Assembly (NCBI RefSeq): GCF_900114035.1
Contig: NZ_FORP01000005.1
Span: forward strand, 124,001-188,000
From: Amycolatopsis sacchari
GTDB taxonomy: Bacteria > Actinomycetota > Actinomycetes > Mycobacteriales > Pseudonocardiaceae
Length of the DNA stretch: 64,000 nucleotides
Direction of reading: 5' to 3'
Part shown: piece after piece, positions 49,929 through 59,079 of the stretch
Numbering within the stretch: position 1 is the stretch's first letter
Layout: each line of letters starts with the position of its first letter
The notes under the pieces: generated by a model
Databases searched by the model: none
Seen by the model: only the letters and a program-made list of their open reading frames with translations
Told to the model about the DNA's origin: nothing
Made by a program: the position numbers and the translations under genes

Positions 49929-50717
49929 CTACAACCCCGCCGCGATCTCCGTGATCGCCCGCAGGGACGCCAGCGACTCCGTCGTCGGGAGGTACTCCAG
50001 GCCGAACGGGCCCGCGTAGCCCAGCTCGCGCAGTTCCCGCAGCCGGGCCGCCCAGTCGACCGTTCCCGTGCCCGGTTCCGTGCGGTCCGGCAGGTCTGCG
50101 ATCTGCACGTGCGACACCACGTCCATCGCACCGGCCAGTTCCCGCGCGGGCTCCTCGCCCATCTGCAGCGAGTGGTACGCGTCGTAGAGCAACGCGAGCC
50201 CGGGAGAGCCGACCGCGCGCACCGCGGCAATGCACTCAGCCGTGGTGTCGAACAGGGTGCCGGGGTGGTCGACACGCGTGTTCAGGTTCTCCAGCACGAT
50301 CGTCACGCCGTGCTCCGCCGCGATGTCCGCGCCCGCCTTCAGCGCTTCGACCACGATGCCGTGCTGCACGGCCCGCTTCATGTACGGCAGCCCGACCCCG
50401 GAACCGGTCACGATCCGGGTGCAGCCCAACCGCCGCGCGGCCTCGACGGCGGCGCGGACGTGGCCGGTGAACGCCTCGTGCGTACCGGCGTCGGCGAGGG
50501 TGAGGCGTCCTTCGACGAGCATCGTGTGCAGCGTCGAGCCGGTGTCGGAAAGCGCTTTCTCAATGCTGTCGAGGTCCTTGTCGCTGTGCGACCAGATCTC
50601 CACGACGCCGTAGCCGTGGTCGGCCGCCGCGCGGATGCGGTCGCCGAGGTCGTCACCGGCCTCGCGGAACAGCAGTTCGACGTTGACGGACAGGGGTAGT
50701 GACACGGAATCTCCCAT
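49929..50717 (-). CDS. TIM-barrel sugar isomerase/epimerase (hydroxypyruvate-isomerase-like)
   Basis: A 262-residue xylose-isomerase-like TIM barrel (AP endonuclease 2 family). GYGVVEIWSHSD opens the first strands. The metal ligands are likely Glu in TIVLENLNTR, Asp in LALLYDAYHSLQ and His in VSHVQIADLP, with Glu in GPFGLEYLP. The length and LENLN motif fit hydroxypyruvate isomerase-type enzymes. Third gene of an operon of three such proteins (52600 to 49929). Confidence 0.85.
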   Translation of the reverse strand: MGDSVSLPLSVNVELLFREAGDDLGDRIRAAADHGYGVVEIWSHSDKDLDSIEKALSDTGSTLHTMLVEGRLTLADAGTHEAFTGHVRAAVEAARRLGCTRIVTGSGVGLPYMKRAVQHGIVVEALKAGADIAAEHGVTIVLENLNTRVDHPGTLFDTTAECIAAVRAVGSPGLALLYDAYHSLQMGEEPARELAGAMDVVSHVQIADLPDRTEPGTGTVDWAARLRELRELGYAGPFGLEYLPTTESLASLRAITEIAAGL

Positions 50718-50720
50718 GGC

Positions 50721-51665
50721 TCAGTTGGTGTGGTCGAACAAACGGCGCGCGTACCAGCCGTTCAGCATCGCGCTGCGGGCCGGGTTGGGGGTCTGCTCGC
50801 TTTCGAACACCGCCCAGCCCGACCAGTTCCGCAGCAGTGCGGCGACGGCGGGGAAGTCCACCAGCCCGCCCCGCGTACCGCATTCGTAGAACCAGCGCTC
50901 GATCTCCCGTGTGCCGCCTTCCGACAGCATGCTCGCCTCCGCGTGCGGGGCCAGCCGCTCGCCGGTTTCGTCGACGTAGCGGGTGTCCTTGAGGTGCAGG
51001 TGGTCCACCCGGTCCAGGTGCCCGGACAGCACCCGCACGGGGTCGAGACCGGCGACGGTCAGCTCGGCGGTGTCCACGGTGAGCCCGACGAGCGCGGGAT
51101 CGGTGGCCGCGAGCAGCCCGGCGATCACCTTCTCGTCGGCCGCCGCGGACAGGCAGTCCACGTGCAGCGACACCCGCACACCGGATTCCGCCGCCATCGC
51201 GCCGACCGCGTTCCACCCGTCCGCCGCGTCACCGAGACGTCCGTCGGTCAGCGCGCCGTGCCCCGGCAGGGCCCGCACGACCAGCCGGTCGGCGCCGGCC
51301 TCGGCGAGGAACGCGGCGAACGGCCGCAACGACTCGACGATCGCCGCGTGCTGTGAACTGTCCAGAATGGACCGTCCACGGCTCAGCTCCTCGTCCACCG
51401 GCTCGCCGGGATCGACGTAGTACGAGCACACCCGCAGGCCGATTTCCCTTACGACGTCAAGGAACGCGCTCGTGGAACCATACGTGGCGGCGATGGACGA
51501 CGGACGCCCCAGCGGGTCCCAGCGCCCGGTACCCGCCCGCAGTTCGACACCGGTGAACCCGCACGCGGCGATCACCTTCAGCGCGCGCCGGTGTTGTTCG
51601 GGCCGGGTGAAGTCGTCGAAGTTCGGCTTCCACTGGTTGATGGCGTACCCGAGGCGGACGGTCAT
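50721..51665 (-). CDS. TIM-barrel sugar phosphate isomerase/epimerase
   Basis: A 314-residue member of the same superfamily. It opens RLGYAINQWKPNFDDF. VRVSLHVDCLSA supplies His/Asp instead of the usual strand-5 Glu. GLTVDTAELTVAG and VDHLHLKDTRYVD follow, with Glu in WAVFESEQTPNPA at the end. The KDTR motif is shared with the gene upstream, with which it overlaps by four bases. Many isomerases of keto-sugar catabolism have this form. Confidence 0.82.
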   Translation of the reverse strand: MTVRLGYAINQWKPNFDDFTRPEQHRRALKVIAACGFTGVELRAGTGRWDPLGRPSSIAATYGSTSAFLDVVREIGLRVCSYYVDPGEPVDEELSRGRSILDSSQHAAIVESLRPFAAFLAEAGADRLVVRALPGHGALTDGRLGDAADGWNAVGAMAAESGVRVSLHVDCLSAAADEKVIAGLLAATDPALVGLTVDTAELTVAGLDPVRVLSGHLDRVDHLHLKDTRYVDETGERLAPHAEASMLSEGGTREIERWFYECGTRGGLVDFPAVAALLRNWSGWAVFESEQTPNPARSAMLNGWYARRLFDHTN

Positions 51666-52600
51666 GCGTAGATCTCCGAAAGGACGTTGCGGGCGTACCA
51701 CATGGACAGTGCGGTGGCCTCGGCGTAGTCGCCGCCGATGTTGGCCTTGTCGTGCTCGACGGTGATCCAGCCGGTGTAGCCGGTGTCCCGGATCGCCCGC
51801 ATCAGGCGCGGGAAGTCGACCAGCCCGCCCTCGGTGCCCATTTCGTGGAACCAGCGGTCGGTCTGCGGCGCCATCAGCTCGGCGTCCGGGCTGTGCCGGT
51901 ATGCCTCGGTCGTGTCGACCTGGCGCGTGTCCTTGAAGTGGAACCCGGAGCAGCGCTCGTGCAGGTCGAGGAACAACGCGACCGGGTCGATCCCGGCGAT
52001 GCAGTGCTGCGCGGTGTCGCAGAAGAAGCTCACGTACCGCGGGTCGGACCAGTCGTAGAACTTGCGGATGTCGGCCTCGGTGCGGATCGCGCAGAAGAAC
52101 TCGTGGTGCGCCGTGGTCCGCACGCCGAACTCCGTCAGCGTCATCTCTCCGACGCGGCTCCAGCACTCCGCCGCCGCCTTGATCTTGTCGTCGGTCACCG
52201 GCGCGGCCGCGGTGTACAGGCTCGCCGGCATCACGATGAGGTTCTCGATGTCGAGCGCCTGCCACATCCCGAGCATCCGGCGCGTGCTCTCGACGATCTC
52301 GTCGTGCGTTTCGCGCACGTGCGGGTCGGCCAGGCGCGGGTCGTACATGATGCCGCGGAACAGGTTCACGATCTTGTCGATGCCGTGGTCGCGCAGGTAG
52401 TCCTGGTACTTCGCGACCGAGCCGAACATGCCGCTCAGCGCGAAGACCTGGAAGTCGAACATGTCCAGGCCCTCGAAGCCCACGGCGTTGATCTGCTTGA
52501 CGAAGTCGTCCATGTGGCGGCGGGCGGAGTACTGCGTCACGGGACCGCGCGGGCTGTCCACCCGCCAGTGGTCCATGTAGCTCCAGCGGAGGCTGGTCAT
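51662..52600 (-). CDS. TIM-barrel sugar isomerase/epimerase, first gene of a three-isomerase operon
   Basis: A 312-residue protein. Motifs: FEGLDMFDFQVFALSGMFG, TAHHEFFCAIRTEADI, VSFFCDTAQHCIAG (Asp ligand), FHFKDTRQVDTTE (His) and GWITVEHDKA (Glu), the metal-site order of the AP endonuclease 2 family. Directly downstream of the island motif at 52636-52665. It probably acts on a keto- or inosose-type sugar released by the deglycosylation steps. Confidence 0.85.
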   Translation of the reverse strand: MTSLRWSYMDHWRVDSPRGPVTQYSARRHMDDFVKQINAVGFEGLDMFDFQVFALSGMFGSVAKYQDYLRDHGIDKIVNLFRGIMYDPRLADPHVRETHDEIVESTRRMLGMWQALDIENLIVMPASLYTAAAPVTDDKIKAAAECWSRVGEMTLTEFGVRTTAHHEFFCAIRTEADIRKFYDWSDPRYVSFFCDTAQHCIAGIDPVALFLDLHERCSGFHFKDTRQVDTTEAYRHSPDAELMAPQTDRWFHEMGTEGGLVDFPRLMRAIRDTGYTGWITVEHDKANIGGDYAEATALSMWYARNVLSEIYA

Positions 52601-52635
52601 CGTCGATCAACTCCAGAACGTCGGGTGCCTCATTG

Positions 52636-52665
52636 AAACATAATCAAGATTCTGATTCTAGTCTT
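52636..52665. promoter_or_regulatory. Island motif, site B (isomerase operon)
   Basis: On the minus strand it reads CTAGAATCAGAATCTTGATT and then ATG-TTT, matching the CTAGAAT...AAT.TTGA core of site D. It lies 36 bases before the operon start and overlaps the 3' end of the DHA2 transporter gene. Confidence 0.55.
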
Positions 52666-53999
52666 TCGGCGGGCAGGGCCAGTGCGCACACGAGCCCGAG
52701 GGCGAAACACCCCGCGGTCGCCGTGAACACCGGCGCGTAGGACCCGCCCGCCGCCCGGGCGACCAGCGCGCCCAGCACGGCGGCGCCGACGGTCACCCCC
52801 GTCTCCCGCACGAAGGCCAGCCCCGCCGTGACGGCGCCGGCCACCCGTGCCCCGCCCGCGTCCTGCGCCACCACGACGAGGAGCTGCATGAACGACCCGG
52901 TGCCGAGCCCCAGCAGTGCCAGCAGCGCCGCGACGACCGGCAGCGGTGCCCCGTCCAGCAACGCCAGCGCGGCCGCCGCGCCGCCGGACAACGCACAGCC
53001 CGCGATGGGGAACGGGCGCCAGGAACCCCAGCGGCGCACGGCGAAACCGGACGCGTTGACCCCGGCGACGATCCCCGCGGTGATCGGCAGCAGCAGGAGC
53101 CCGGAGGTCGTCGCCGACGTGTCGTACACCTCCTGCACCCACGTCGGCACGTACGCCAGCACGCCGAACAGGCCCATGCCGCCCAGCAGCGCCAGCAGGC
53201 AGCACAGCAGCACCGTGCGGTCCCGCAACAGCCCCACCGGGAGGACCGGGTTCGCCGCCCTGCGCTCCCAGCCGAGCGCGACGGCGGCGGCCACCACGGT
53301 GAGCGCCGTTCCCGTTGTGGTGGCGGGGTTCCAGCCGGTTTCGGCGACCGCCGTGGTGACCAGGACGAGCCCGGTGGCCGCCGCGGCGAGCAGGACGGCG
53401 CCGGTCGTGTCGAACCGCGTGCGCTCGTCCCGCCCGTGATCGGCCGGGACGGCGGTGAGCACGAGCGCGGCCGCCGCGGCCCCGAGCGGCAGGTTGAGCC
53501 AGAAGATCCAGCGCCAGGACGTGGCGTCGGTGAGCCAGCCGCCGAGGAGCGGGCCGGCGACCGTGGCGACGGCGTACACGGCGCCGAGCGGACCGAGGAA
53601 CGCGGCGCGTTCACGCGCGGGCACGGCACCGGCCACCACGGCCTGCGGCAGCACCAGCAGGCCGGCGCCGCCGAGGCCCTGCACCAGCCGGGCCGCGGCC
53701 AGGAAGCCGACGTCGCCGGCGAACCCGCAGGCGGTGGAGGCGGCGACGAACACGGCGATCGAGCAGACCAGCACGCGGCGGTGGCCGAACCGGTCGCCGA
53801 GCGCCCCGGCGGCGGGCATCGCGGCCGTCAGCGCCAGCGCGTAGGCGGTGACGATCCACGAGACGCGGGACGGCGCGCCCAGTTCGGCGACGATCTCGGG
53901 CAGTGCGGTGGCGACGATCGTCTGGTCGAGCGCGCCGAGCGCGGTGACGAGGACGAGGCACGCGAACAGCGCGCGGCGCCCGGTTGCGGTGGCAGGCAA
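52644..53999 (-). CDS. MFS drug transporter, DHA2-like
   Basis: About 451 residues from TTG 53999, which follows GGGAGAACCCCG; a GTG at 54104 lacks a ribosome site and adds a low-complexity tail. DHA2 signs are LGALDQTIVATALPEIVAEL in segment 1, GALGDRFGHRRVL in the A loop, GPLLGGWLTDATSWRWIFW in segment 5 and up to 14 hydrophobic segments. Likely proton-driven export of toxic aglycones or drugs. Its 3' end carries site B. Confidence 0.83.
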   Translation of the reverse strand: MPATATGRRALFACLVLVTALGALDQTIVATALPEIVAELGAPSRVSWIVTAYALALTAAMPAAGALGDRFGHRRVLVCSIAVFVAASTACGFAGDVGFLAAARLVQGLGGAGLLVLPQAVVAGAVPARERAAFLGPLGAVYAVATVAGPLLGGWLTDATSWRWIFWLNLPLGAAAAALVLTAVPADHGRDERTRFDTTGAVLLAAAATGLVLVTTAVAETGWNPATTTGTALTVVAAAVALGWERRAANPVLPVGLLRDRTVLLCCLLALLGGMGLFGVLAYVPTWVQEVYDTSATTSGLLLLPITAGIVAGVNASGFAVRRWGSWRPFPIAGCALSGGAAAALALLDGAPLPVVAALLALLGLGTGSFMQLLVVVAQDAGGARVAGAVTAGLAFVRETGVTVGAAVLGALVARAAGGSYAPVFTATAGCFALGLVCALALPAERLESES

Positions 54000-54176
54000 C
54001 GGGGTTCTCCCTGGGGCGACGGCGGCGACCGGGCGCGGGGAGGGGTCGGCTCCCCGACGGGCGGCTCGCGGGCGCACCCCGCCGTCGGCGCGATTATGCA
54101 CCACGCCCGAAGCGCCCAGGACCGCTCGACGGCGGGTTCTCGCAGGTCAGGGCGGCGGCATCGCTTTCGTCAATAA

Positions 54177-54200
54177 GCAGAATCCGAACTATGAATTTCC
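54177..54200. promoter_or_regulatory. Island motif-like site C (before the GPH transporter)
   Basis: AGCAGAATCCGAACTATGAA resembles the plus-strand form of site A (CCAGAATCAACATTCTAAAT) and shares GAATCCGAA with site E. It is the weakest of the five. It lies about 80 bases before the transporter start, in the divergent gap 54000-54281, where no other gene is seen. Confidence 0.4.
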
Positions 54201-54281
54201 TTTATCCTGGTGCCGTGCCGCATCGTGGTCGGTGTCTTCCCCGGCGCCACGACGGCGCCGTGTGCGCAAAGGAGCGGCACT

Positions 54282-55670
54282 GTGGACATCACCAGCGACG
54301 TCACCCCGCGGGTGGCGCCCGGACGCGCGGTCCGGCTCGGATGGCGGGAAAAGCTCGGGTACGGAGCCGGCGACCTCGCCTCGAACCTCTCCTGGAACCT
54401 CGTCGGCGGGTTCCTGCTCTACTACTACACCGACGTGGCCGTCGTGCCCGTCGCCGCGCTCGGCACCCTGTTCCTCGTCGCCCGCCTGCTGGACGCGGTG
54501 GTCGACCCGGCGATCGGCGTCCTGGTCGACCGGACGCGCTCCCGCTGGGGCAAGGCGCGGCCCTACCTGATCTTCGCGTCGATCCCGTTCGGCGCGCTCG
54601 GCGTGCTCACCTTCACCGTCCCCGACATCGGCGACACCGGGAAGCTGATCTACGCGTTCCTCACGTACCTGACCCTCGGCCTGCTGTTCTCGATGGTCAA
54701 CGTGCCCTACAGCTCGCTGCTGCCGATGATGACGCGCGATTCGCAGGAACGCATGCAGATGGGCGGGCTGCGGGCGATCGGCAGCTCGGTCGGCTCGATC
54801 ATCGTCACCGCGGGCACCACGCCGTTCGTGGCCCTGCTCGGCGGCGGGAACGAGCAGCGCGGCTGGACGATCGCGACGCTGATCTTCAGCGTGCTGTCCG
54901 TCGGGTTCTTCGTGTTCACCTTCCTGGTGTGCAAGGAGCGGTACGCACTGCCGCCGGAGAGCGACTCGCTGCGGCCGCGCGACGCGTTCCGCACCCTGTG
55001 GGGCAACCGGGTCTGGAAGCTCACCTTCGTCTACGGCGTGCTGAACTTCGTGCGGCTGGGCATGGTGCTCGCGGTGACCGTCTACTTCGCACTCGCGGTG
55101 CTGCACGCGCCGTGGGCGATCTCGGTGCTGCTGCCGCTGGTGTCCGGCGCGATGATCGTCGGCGGGTTCGTCGCCCCGGCCTACTACCGCCGCTTCGGCA
55201 AGCGGCGCGGCAACATCCAGGCGCTCGGTGTCGGCTTCGTGTTCTGGGCCGCGATGATCCCGCTCGAGAGCACCTTCCCGGCGTTCCTGACCTGCTACAT
55301 CCTCGGCACGCTGGCGATCAACCTATCGATGGTCTCGATGTTCACGATGGTCGCGGACACCGTCGAGTACCAGCAGTGGCGGTTCGGCACGCGCAACGAG
55401 GGGCTGCTGTCCTCGGGCATCAGCTTCGCCACCAAGGTCGGGTCGGCGATCGGGTCCGCCGCGGTCGCCTACGGCCTCGGCCTGGCCGGGTACACGCCCG
55501 GCGAGGCCTCCGGCTCGGCGCTGACCGCGATCCGGGTCATGTTCTACGGCGCCCCGCTGCTGCTGATCGCGTTGCAGGCCCTGACGATGGCGTTCTGGGA
55601 CCTCGACGGCAAGCACGAGCGGATGGCGGAGGAGATCGACCGCGCGACCCGCGCGAAGGAGGAAGGCTGA
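54282..55670 (+). CDS. GPH-family sugar/glycoside:cation symporter
   Basis: A 462-residue, 12-segment protein from GTG 54282 after AAAGGAG. GPH hallmarks are EKLGYGAGDLASNLSWNLVG at the start, DAVVDPAIGVLVDRTRSRWG in the segment 2-3 loop and VADTVEYQQWRFGTRNEG in the central region. The family imports melibiose, glucuronides, xylosides and other glycosides with sodium or protons. It is the obvious entry route for the island's substrates. One base separates it from the flavin reductase gene. Confidence 0.9.
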   Translation: MDITSDVTPRVAPGRAVRLGWREKLGYGAGDLASNLSWNLVGGFLLYYYTDVAVVPVAALGTLFLVARLLDAVVDPAIGVLVDRTRSRWGKARPYLIFASIPFGALGVLTFTVPDIGDTGKLIYAFLTYLTLGLLFSMVNVPYSSLLPMMTRDSQERMQMGGLRAIGSSVGSIIVTAGTTPFVALLGGGNEQRGWTIATLIFSVLSVGFFVFTFLVCKERYALPPESDSLRPRDAFRTLWGNRVWKLTFVYGVLNFVRLGMVLAVTVYFALAVLHAPWAISVLLPLVSGAMIVGGFVAPAYYRRFGKRRGNIQALGVGFVFWAAMIPLESTFPAFLTCYILGTLAINLSMVSMFTMVADTVEYQQWRFGTRNEGLLSSGISFATKVGSAIGSAAVAYGLGLAGYTPGEASGSALTAIRVMFYGAPLLLIALQALTMAFWDLDGKHERMAEEIDRATRAKEEG

Positions 55671-55671
55671 C

Positions 55672-56151
55672 GTGAACCCGTTCGACGGCACCGAGTTCCG
55701 GCGCGCGCTGAGCCACTACCCGACCGGCGTCTGCGTCATCACCGCGGGCACCGGGGCCGCGATGGTGGTCGGCACGTTCACCTCGGTGTCGCTGGACCCG
55801 CCGCTGGTGGGGTTCCTGCCCGACCGGTCCAGCACGTCGTGGCCCCGGATCCGCGAAACCGGCCGTTTCTGCGCCAACGTGCTCGCGGCCGGGAACGAGC
55901 GGCTGTGCCGGGACTTCGTCGAGAAGGTGCCGGACCGCTTCGCCGTGCACGGCCTGCCCGGTCCGGCGCCGTACGGGCCCCGGCTGGCCGGCACGGTCCT
56001 GCGGGTCGGCTGCGACATCGAGGCGGTGCGGCCCGCGGGCGACCACGAGCTGGTGCTGGGCCGGGTGCGGGCGCTGGAGGTCGAGCCGGACGCGGGGGAG
56101 CCGATGGTGTTCCTGCGCGGCCGGTACGCCGCGGCAGCGGTGCCGGCGTGA
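55672..56151 (+). CDS. Flavin reductase-like protein (FMN-binding split barrel)
   Basis: A 159-residue protein from GTG 55672. The domain is visible as FRRALSHYPTGVCVITAG, GTFTSVSLDPPLVGFLPDR and RFCANVLAAGNERL. Such proteins supply FMNH2 to two-component monooxygenases. The likely partner in this island is the LLM monooxygenase at 44856. Co-transcribed with the GPH symporter and the TetR gene. Confidence 0.87.
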   Translation: MNPFDGTEFRRALSHYPTGVCVITAGTGAAMVVGTFTSVSLDPPLVGFLPDRSSTSWPRIRETGRFCANVLAAGNERLCRDFVEKVPDRFAVHGLPGPAPYGPRLAGTVLRVGCDIEAVRPAGDHELVLGRVRALEVEPDAGEPMVFLRGRYAAAAVPA

Positions 56152-56861
56152 TCCCGGTGTCGCCCGGAGCGGCCGCCGTGCCGTACGGTCGGCCCGTGGA
56201 GAGCGTCAACGCCCGGGTCAGGGAGCCCAAGCAGGAGCGCAGCAGGCTGTCGTTCGACAAGGCGCTGGACGCGGTCGTCGCGCTGCTGGTGGAGCGCCGC
56301 TCGGATGCCTTCACCCTGGCCGACGTCGCGCAGCGCGCCGGGGTGTCCACCGGCTCGATCTACGGCCGGGTGAGCAGCAAGGACGACCTGATCCGCGCCG
56401 CGCACGTCCGTGAGATGGCGCGGATCGGCGAGGAGCAGCGCGCGGCGTTCGCCGGACCGGCCCCGGAGGGGGAGACGTTCGGCGAGGCGGTCGAGCGGGT
56501 CCTCGGCACGGCGGCGGAGCTGTTGCGCCGCAACGCGCCGGTGCTCGGCCCGTTCATGCTGCTGGCCAACACCGACGCGCAGATCGCCGAGCTGGGCGGC
56601 GCGGCGCACGCCGAGCTGCGGGACGCGTTCGTCGCAGCGCTCGCCGAGCGGGAGGACGAGATCCGCCACCCCGACCCGCACCGGGCGCTGGAGTGGAGCT
56701 TCACCGTCGTCTACAGCGTGCTCGCCCGCTGGCTCGCGCTGGGCAGCACCCAGCAGGCGTCCGGCGAGGGGGAGTGGTCGGAGATCCTGGTCGACCTCGC
56801 GCGGATGGTCCTGGCGTTCCTGACCCAGCCCGAGCCGCCGCGGAAACGCCGTCGGCGCTGA
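56148..56861 (+). CDS. TetR-family transcriptional regulator
   Basis: Up to 237 residues from GTG 56148, which overlaps the reductase stop; GTG 56196 (VESVNARVRE) is an alternative that gives a more usual N-terminus. HTH: ALDAVVALLVERRSDAFTLA, then DVAQRAGVSTGSIYGRVSSK. The C-terminal domain is helical. Co-expressed with uptake and flavin reductase genes, it is a second candidate regulator for the island beside the LysR. Confidence 0.83.
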   Translation: MIPVSPGAAAVPYGRPVESVNARVREPKQERSRLSFDKALDAVVALLVERRSDAFTLADVAQRAGVSTGSIYGRVSSKDDLIRAAHVREMARIGEEQRAAFAGPAPEGETFGEAVERVLGTAAELLRRNAPVLGPFMLLANTDAQIAELGGAAHAELRDAFVAALAEREDEIRHPDPHRALEWSFTVVYSVLARWLALGSTQQASGEGEWSEILVDLARMVLAFLTQPEPPRKRRRR

Positions 56862-56877
56862 GGGTTTCCGCCCGGGG

Positions 56878-56937
56878 AGCCCTGGCTTTTCTGCGCCGGG
56901 AAAACTAGAATTATAATGTTGAATCTGAAGTGAGGGT
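56878..56937 (+). promoter_or_regulatory. Island motif, site D, in a promoter block duplicated at 59080
   Basis: The block runs from GAGCCCTGGCTTTTC to the ribosome site of the P450 gene. It closely matches 59080-59140, including GAGCCCTGGCTTTTC, GCGCC, AAAC and ATGTTGAATC-GAAGTG. The core 56903-56931 contains CTAGAATTATAATGTTGAAT. The P450 start follows ten bases later. Confidence 0.7.
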
Positions 56938-56940
56938 GGT

Positions 56941-59076
56941 ATGAGCTGTCCCTTCACCGATCCCCGCGCGTTGTTCGGCGACCTGGCGGCGGCTCGTGCG
57001 CGGCCCGGCCTGACCTGGAGCGAGTCGCTGGGGCGGTACGTCGTGTCGCGCTACGAAGACATCGTCGAGGCCCTGCAGCGGCCGGAGGTGTTCTCCTCCA
57101 GGCCGGTCGTGCCCGAACTGCCTTCGCCGTGGCGGGACCGGTTCGCCGGACGGGTGCCGGACCGGGGCACGTTGCTGGGGCACGACAACCCCGACCACGA
57201 CCGGTTGCGGAGCGCGGTCAACACGTTCTTCATGCCGAGGCGCCTGGCCCGGTTCGAACCCTGGATCGAGCGGACCGCACACTCGCTGATCGACGAGTTC
57301 ACCGACCGCGGCGAGATCGACCTCAAACGCCACTTCGCCCTGCCGCTGCCGCTGCGGACCATCGCGCACGTCGTCGGTCTCGACACCGCCAAGGCCGGCT
57401 GGATCGGCTTCGCACTGGCCTTCTTCCTCGGCCCGAAGGACACCCACTACCAGGCCTCACCCGAGGAGAAGGCGGAGGCGCTGCTGGAGCTGCACGACCA
57501 CCTCCGCGAGGTGATGGCCGACCGCCGGCGCGACCGCCGCGACGACCTGATCAGCCACATCTGGAACGTGCGCGACAGCGGCGAGGTCGAGATGACCGAC
57601 TTCGAGATGCTGTCGATGTTCCCCGGCCTGATGCTGGCCGGGCACGAGACCTCGTCGAACCTGCTGTGCATGGGGCTGGCCCACCTCCTTTCGCGCGACG
57701 GTGCGTACGAGGCCGCCCAGTACGACCACGCCAGCCGGGCCAGGGCACTGGAGGAGCTGCTGCGGTACGAGTCGGCGATCACGGGCATGCCGCGCCTGGT
57801 CACCCGCGACACGGAGCTGGGTGGCACCCGGCTGCGGGCGGGTGAGGAGGTGTTCCTGGCCTACGCCTCGGGGAGCCGGGACGCCGCCGTGTTCGACGAC
57901 CCGGACGGGATCGTGCTCGACCGCGGGTTCGAGCGACCGCACCTGGGGTTCGGCCAGGGCGTCCACGCCTGCCTCGGTGCGCCGCTGGCGAGGCTGCTGC
58001 TCAGGACCGAGTTGCGCGTGATCCACGAGCGGCTTCCCGGGCTCCGCCTCGCGAAGCCGTACGCCGAGCGGGAGTACGGTCCCGTCGGCGAAGCACGGGG
58101 AGTACCGGAGCTGCTGGTGCGGTGGGATCCCGGCCGGCGGCGGCCACCGGTGCGCGCGCGGCAGGACATCCCCGCCGTGGTGGCCGCGAAGTCCGTGGTC
58201 GCCGAGGGCGTGGTCGAGGTGGAGTTCACCCCGCTGGACGGTCGTTTCCCGGCGTGGGCGCCCGGAGCGCACATCGACGTCCGCTTCGCGCCGGGGCTCA
58301 TACGCCAGTATTCGCTGTGCGGTGATCCGGGTGAACACGACCGGTGGCGCGTGGCGATCCGGCGCGAGGTGGACGGCCGGGGTGGCTCCGTCCACGCGCA
58401 CGACCGGCTGGCGGTGGGGGACGAGGTGACACTGGCCGGGCCACGCAACAACTTCGCGCTCGTCCCGGCGCCGGAGTACCTGTTCGTCGCGGGAGGCATC
58501 GGGATCACGCCGCTGCTCCCGATGATGGCGCGGGCCGCGGCGCCCTGGCGGACCGTCTACTTGGGACGGACCGAGCGGAGCATGCCCTACCGCGAGCTCG
58601 TCCGGAGCCTCGGGCACGCGACCATCTGGCCTTCCGATCGCGGCCGCTTCGACCTCGACGCGCTCCTCGCCTCGGCGAAGCCGGGCACGGCGGTGTACTG
58701 CTGCGGGCCGGAGCGGTTGCTGGCCGCGGTGGAGGAGCTGTGCGACCGGCGTGCACTGGCGCTGCACGTCGAGCGGTTCGCGCCGAAGCCGCAGGAGCCC
58801 GGCGACAGTACGGAGTTCGAGGTCGTCCTCGCGGCGAGCGGGCGCACCGTCCACGTCGGGGCGGAGGAGCCGGTGCTGGACGCGCTGAACCGGGCCGGTG
58901 CCCAGGTGCCGTCCACCTGTCGCGAGGGCACGTGCGGCACGTGTGAAGTGCGGGTGCTCAGTGGCACGCCGGACCACCGGGACTCGGTGCTCACCCCCGC
59001 CGAGCGGGCGGCCGGGAAGTACCTGATGCCGTGCGTGTCGCGCTCCCTGACGCCTTCGCTGGTACTCGACCTGTAG
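56941..59076 (+). CDS. Self-sufficient cytochrome P450 fused to phthalate-dioxygenase-type reductase
   Basis: A 711-residue fusion. The P450 domain (about 1-395) has AGHETS at 233-238, ExxR at 272-275 and the heme loop FGQGVHACLG with Cys344. The reductase follows: FMN motif RQYS at 455-458, NAD motif GGIGITP near 520, then a 2Fe-2S domain with Cys660, Cys665, Cys668 and Cys698. This is the CYP116B/P450RhF plan, somewhat shorter than the usual 770-800 residues. Such enzymes hydroxylate or O-dealkylate aromatics with NAD(P)H alone. In this island demethylation or hydroxylation of the aglycone is likely. Confidence 0.92.
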   Translation: MSCPFTDPRALFGDLAAARARPGLTWSESLGRYVVSRYEDIVEALQRPEVFSSRPVVPELPSPWRDRFAGRVPDRGTLLGHDNPDHDRLRSAVNTFFMPRRLARFEPWIERTAHSLIDEFTDRGEIDLKRHFALPLPLRTIAHVVGLDTAKAGWIGFALAFFLGPKDTHYQASPEEKAEALLELHDHLREVMADRRRDRRDDLISHIWNVRDSGEVEMTDFEMLSMFPGLMLAGHETSSNLLCMGLAHLLSRDGAYEAAQYDHASRARALEELLRYESAITGMPRLVTRDTELGGTRLRAGEEVFLAYASGSRDAAVFDDPDGIVLDRGFERPHLGFGQGVHACLGAPLARLLLRTELRVIHERLPGLRLAKPYAEREYGPVGEARGVPELLVRWDPGRRRPPVRARQDIPAVVAAKSVVAEGVVEVEFTPLDGRFPAWAPGAHIDVRFAPGLIRQYSLCGDPGEHDRWRVAIRREVDGRGGSVHAHDRLAVGDEVTLAGPRNNFALVPAPEYLFVAGGIGITPLLPMMARAAAPWRTVYLGRTERSMPYRELVRSLGHATIWPSDRGRFDLDALLASAKPGTAVYCCGPERLLAAVEELCDRRALALHVERFAPKPQEPGDSTEFEVVLAASGRTVHVGAEEPVLDALNRAGAQVPSTCREGTCGTCEVRVLSGTPDHRDSVLTPAERAAGKYLMPCVSRSLTPSLVLDL

Positions 59077-59079
59077 CGC

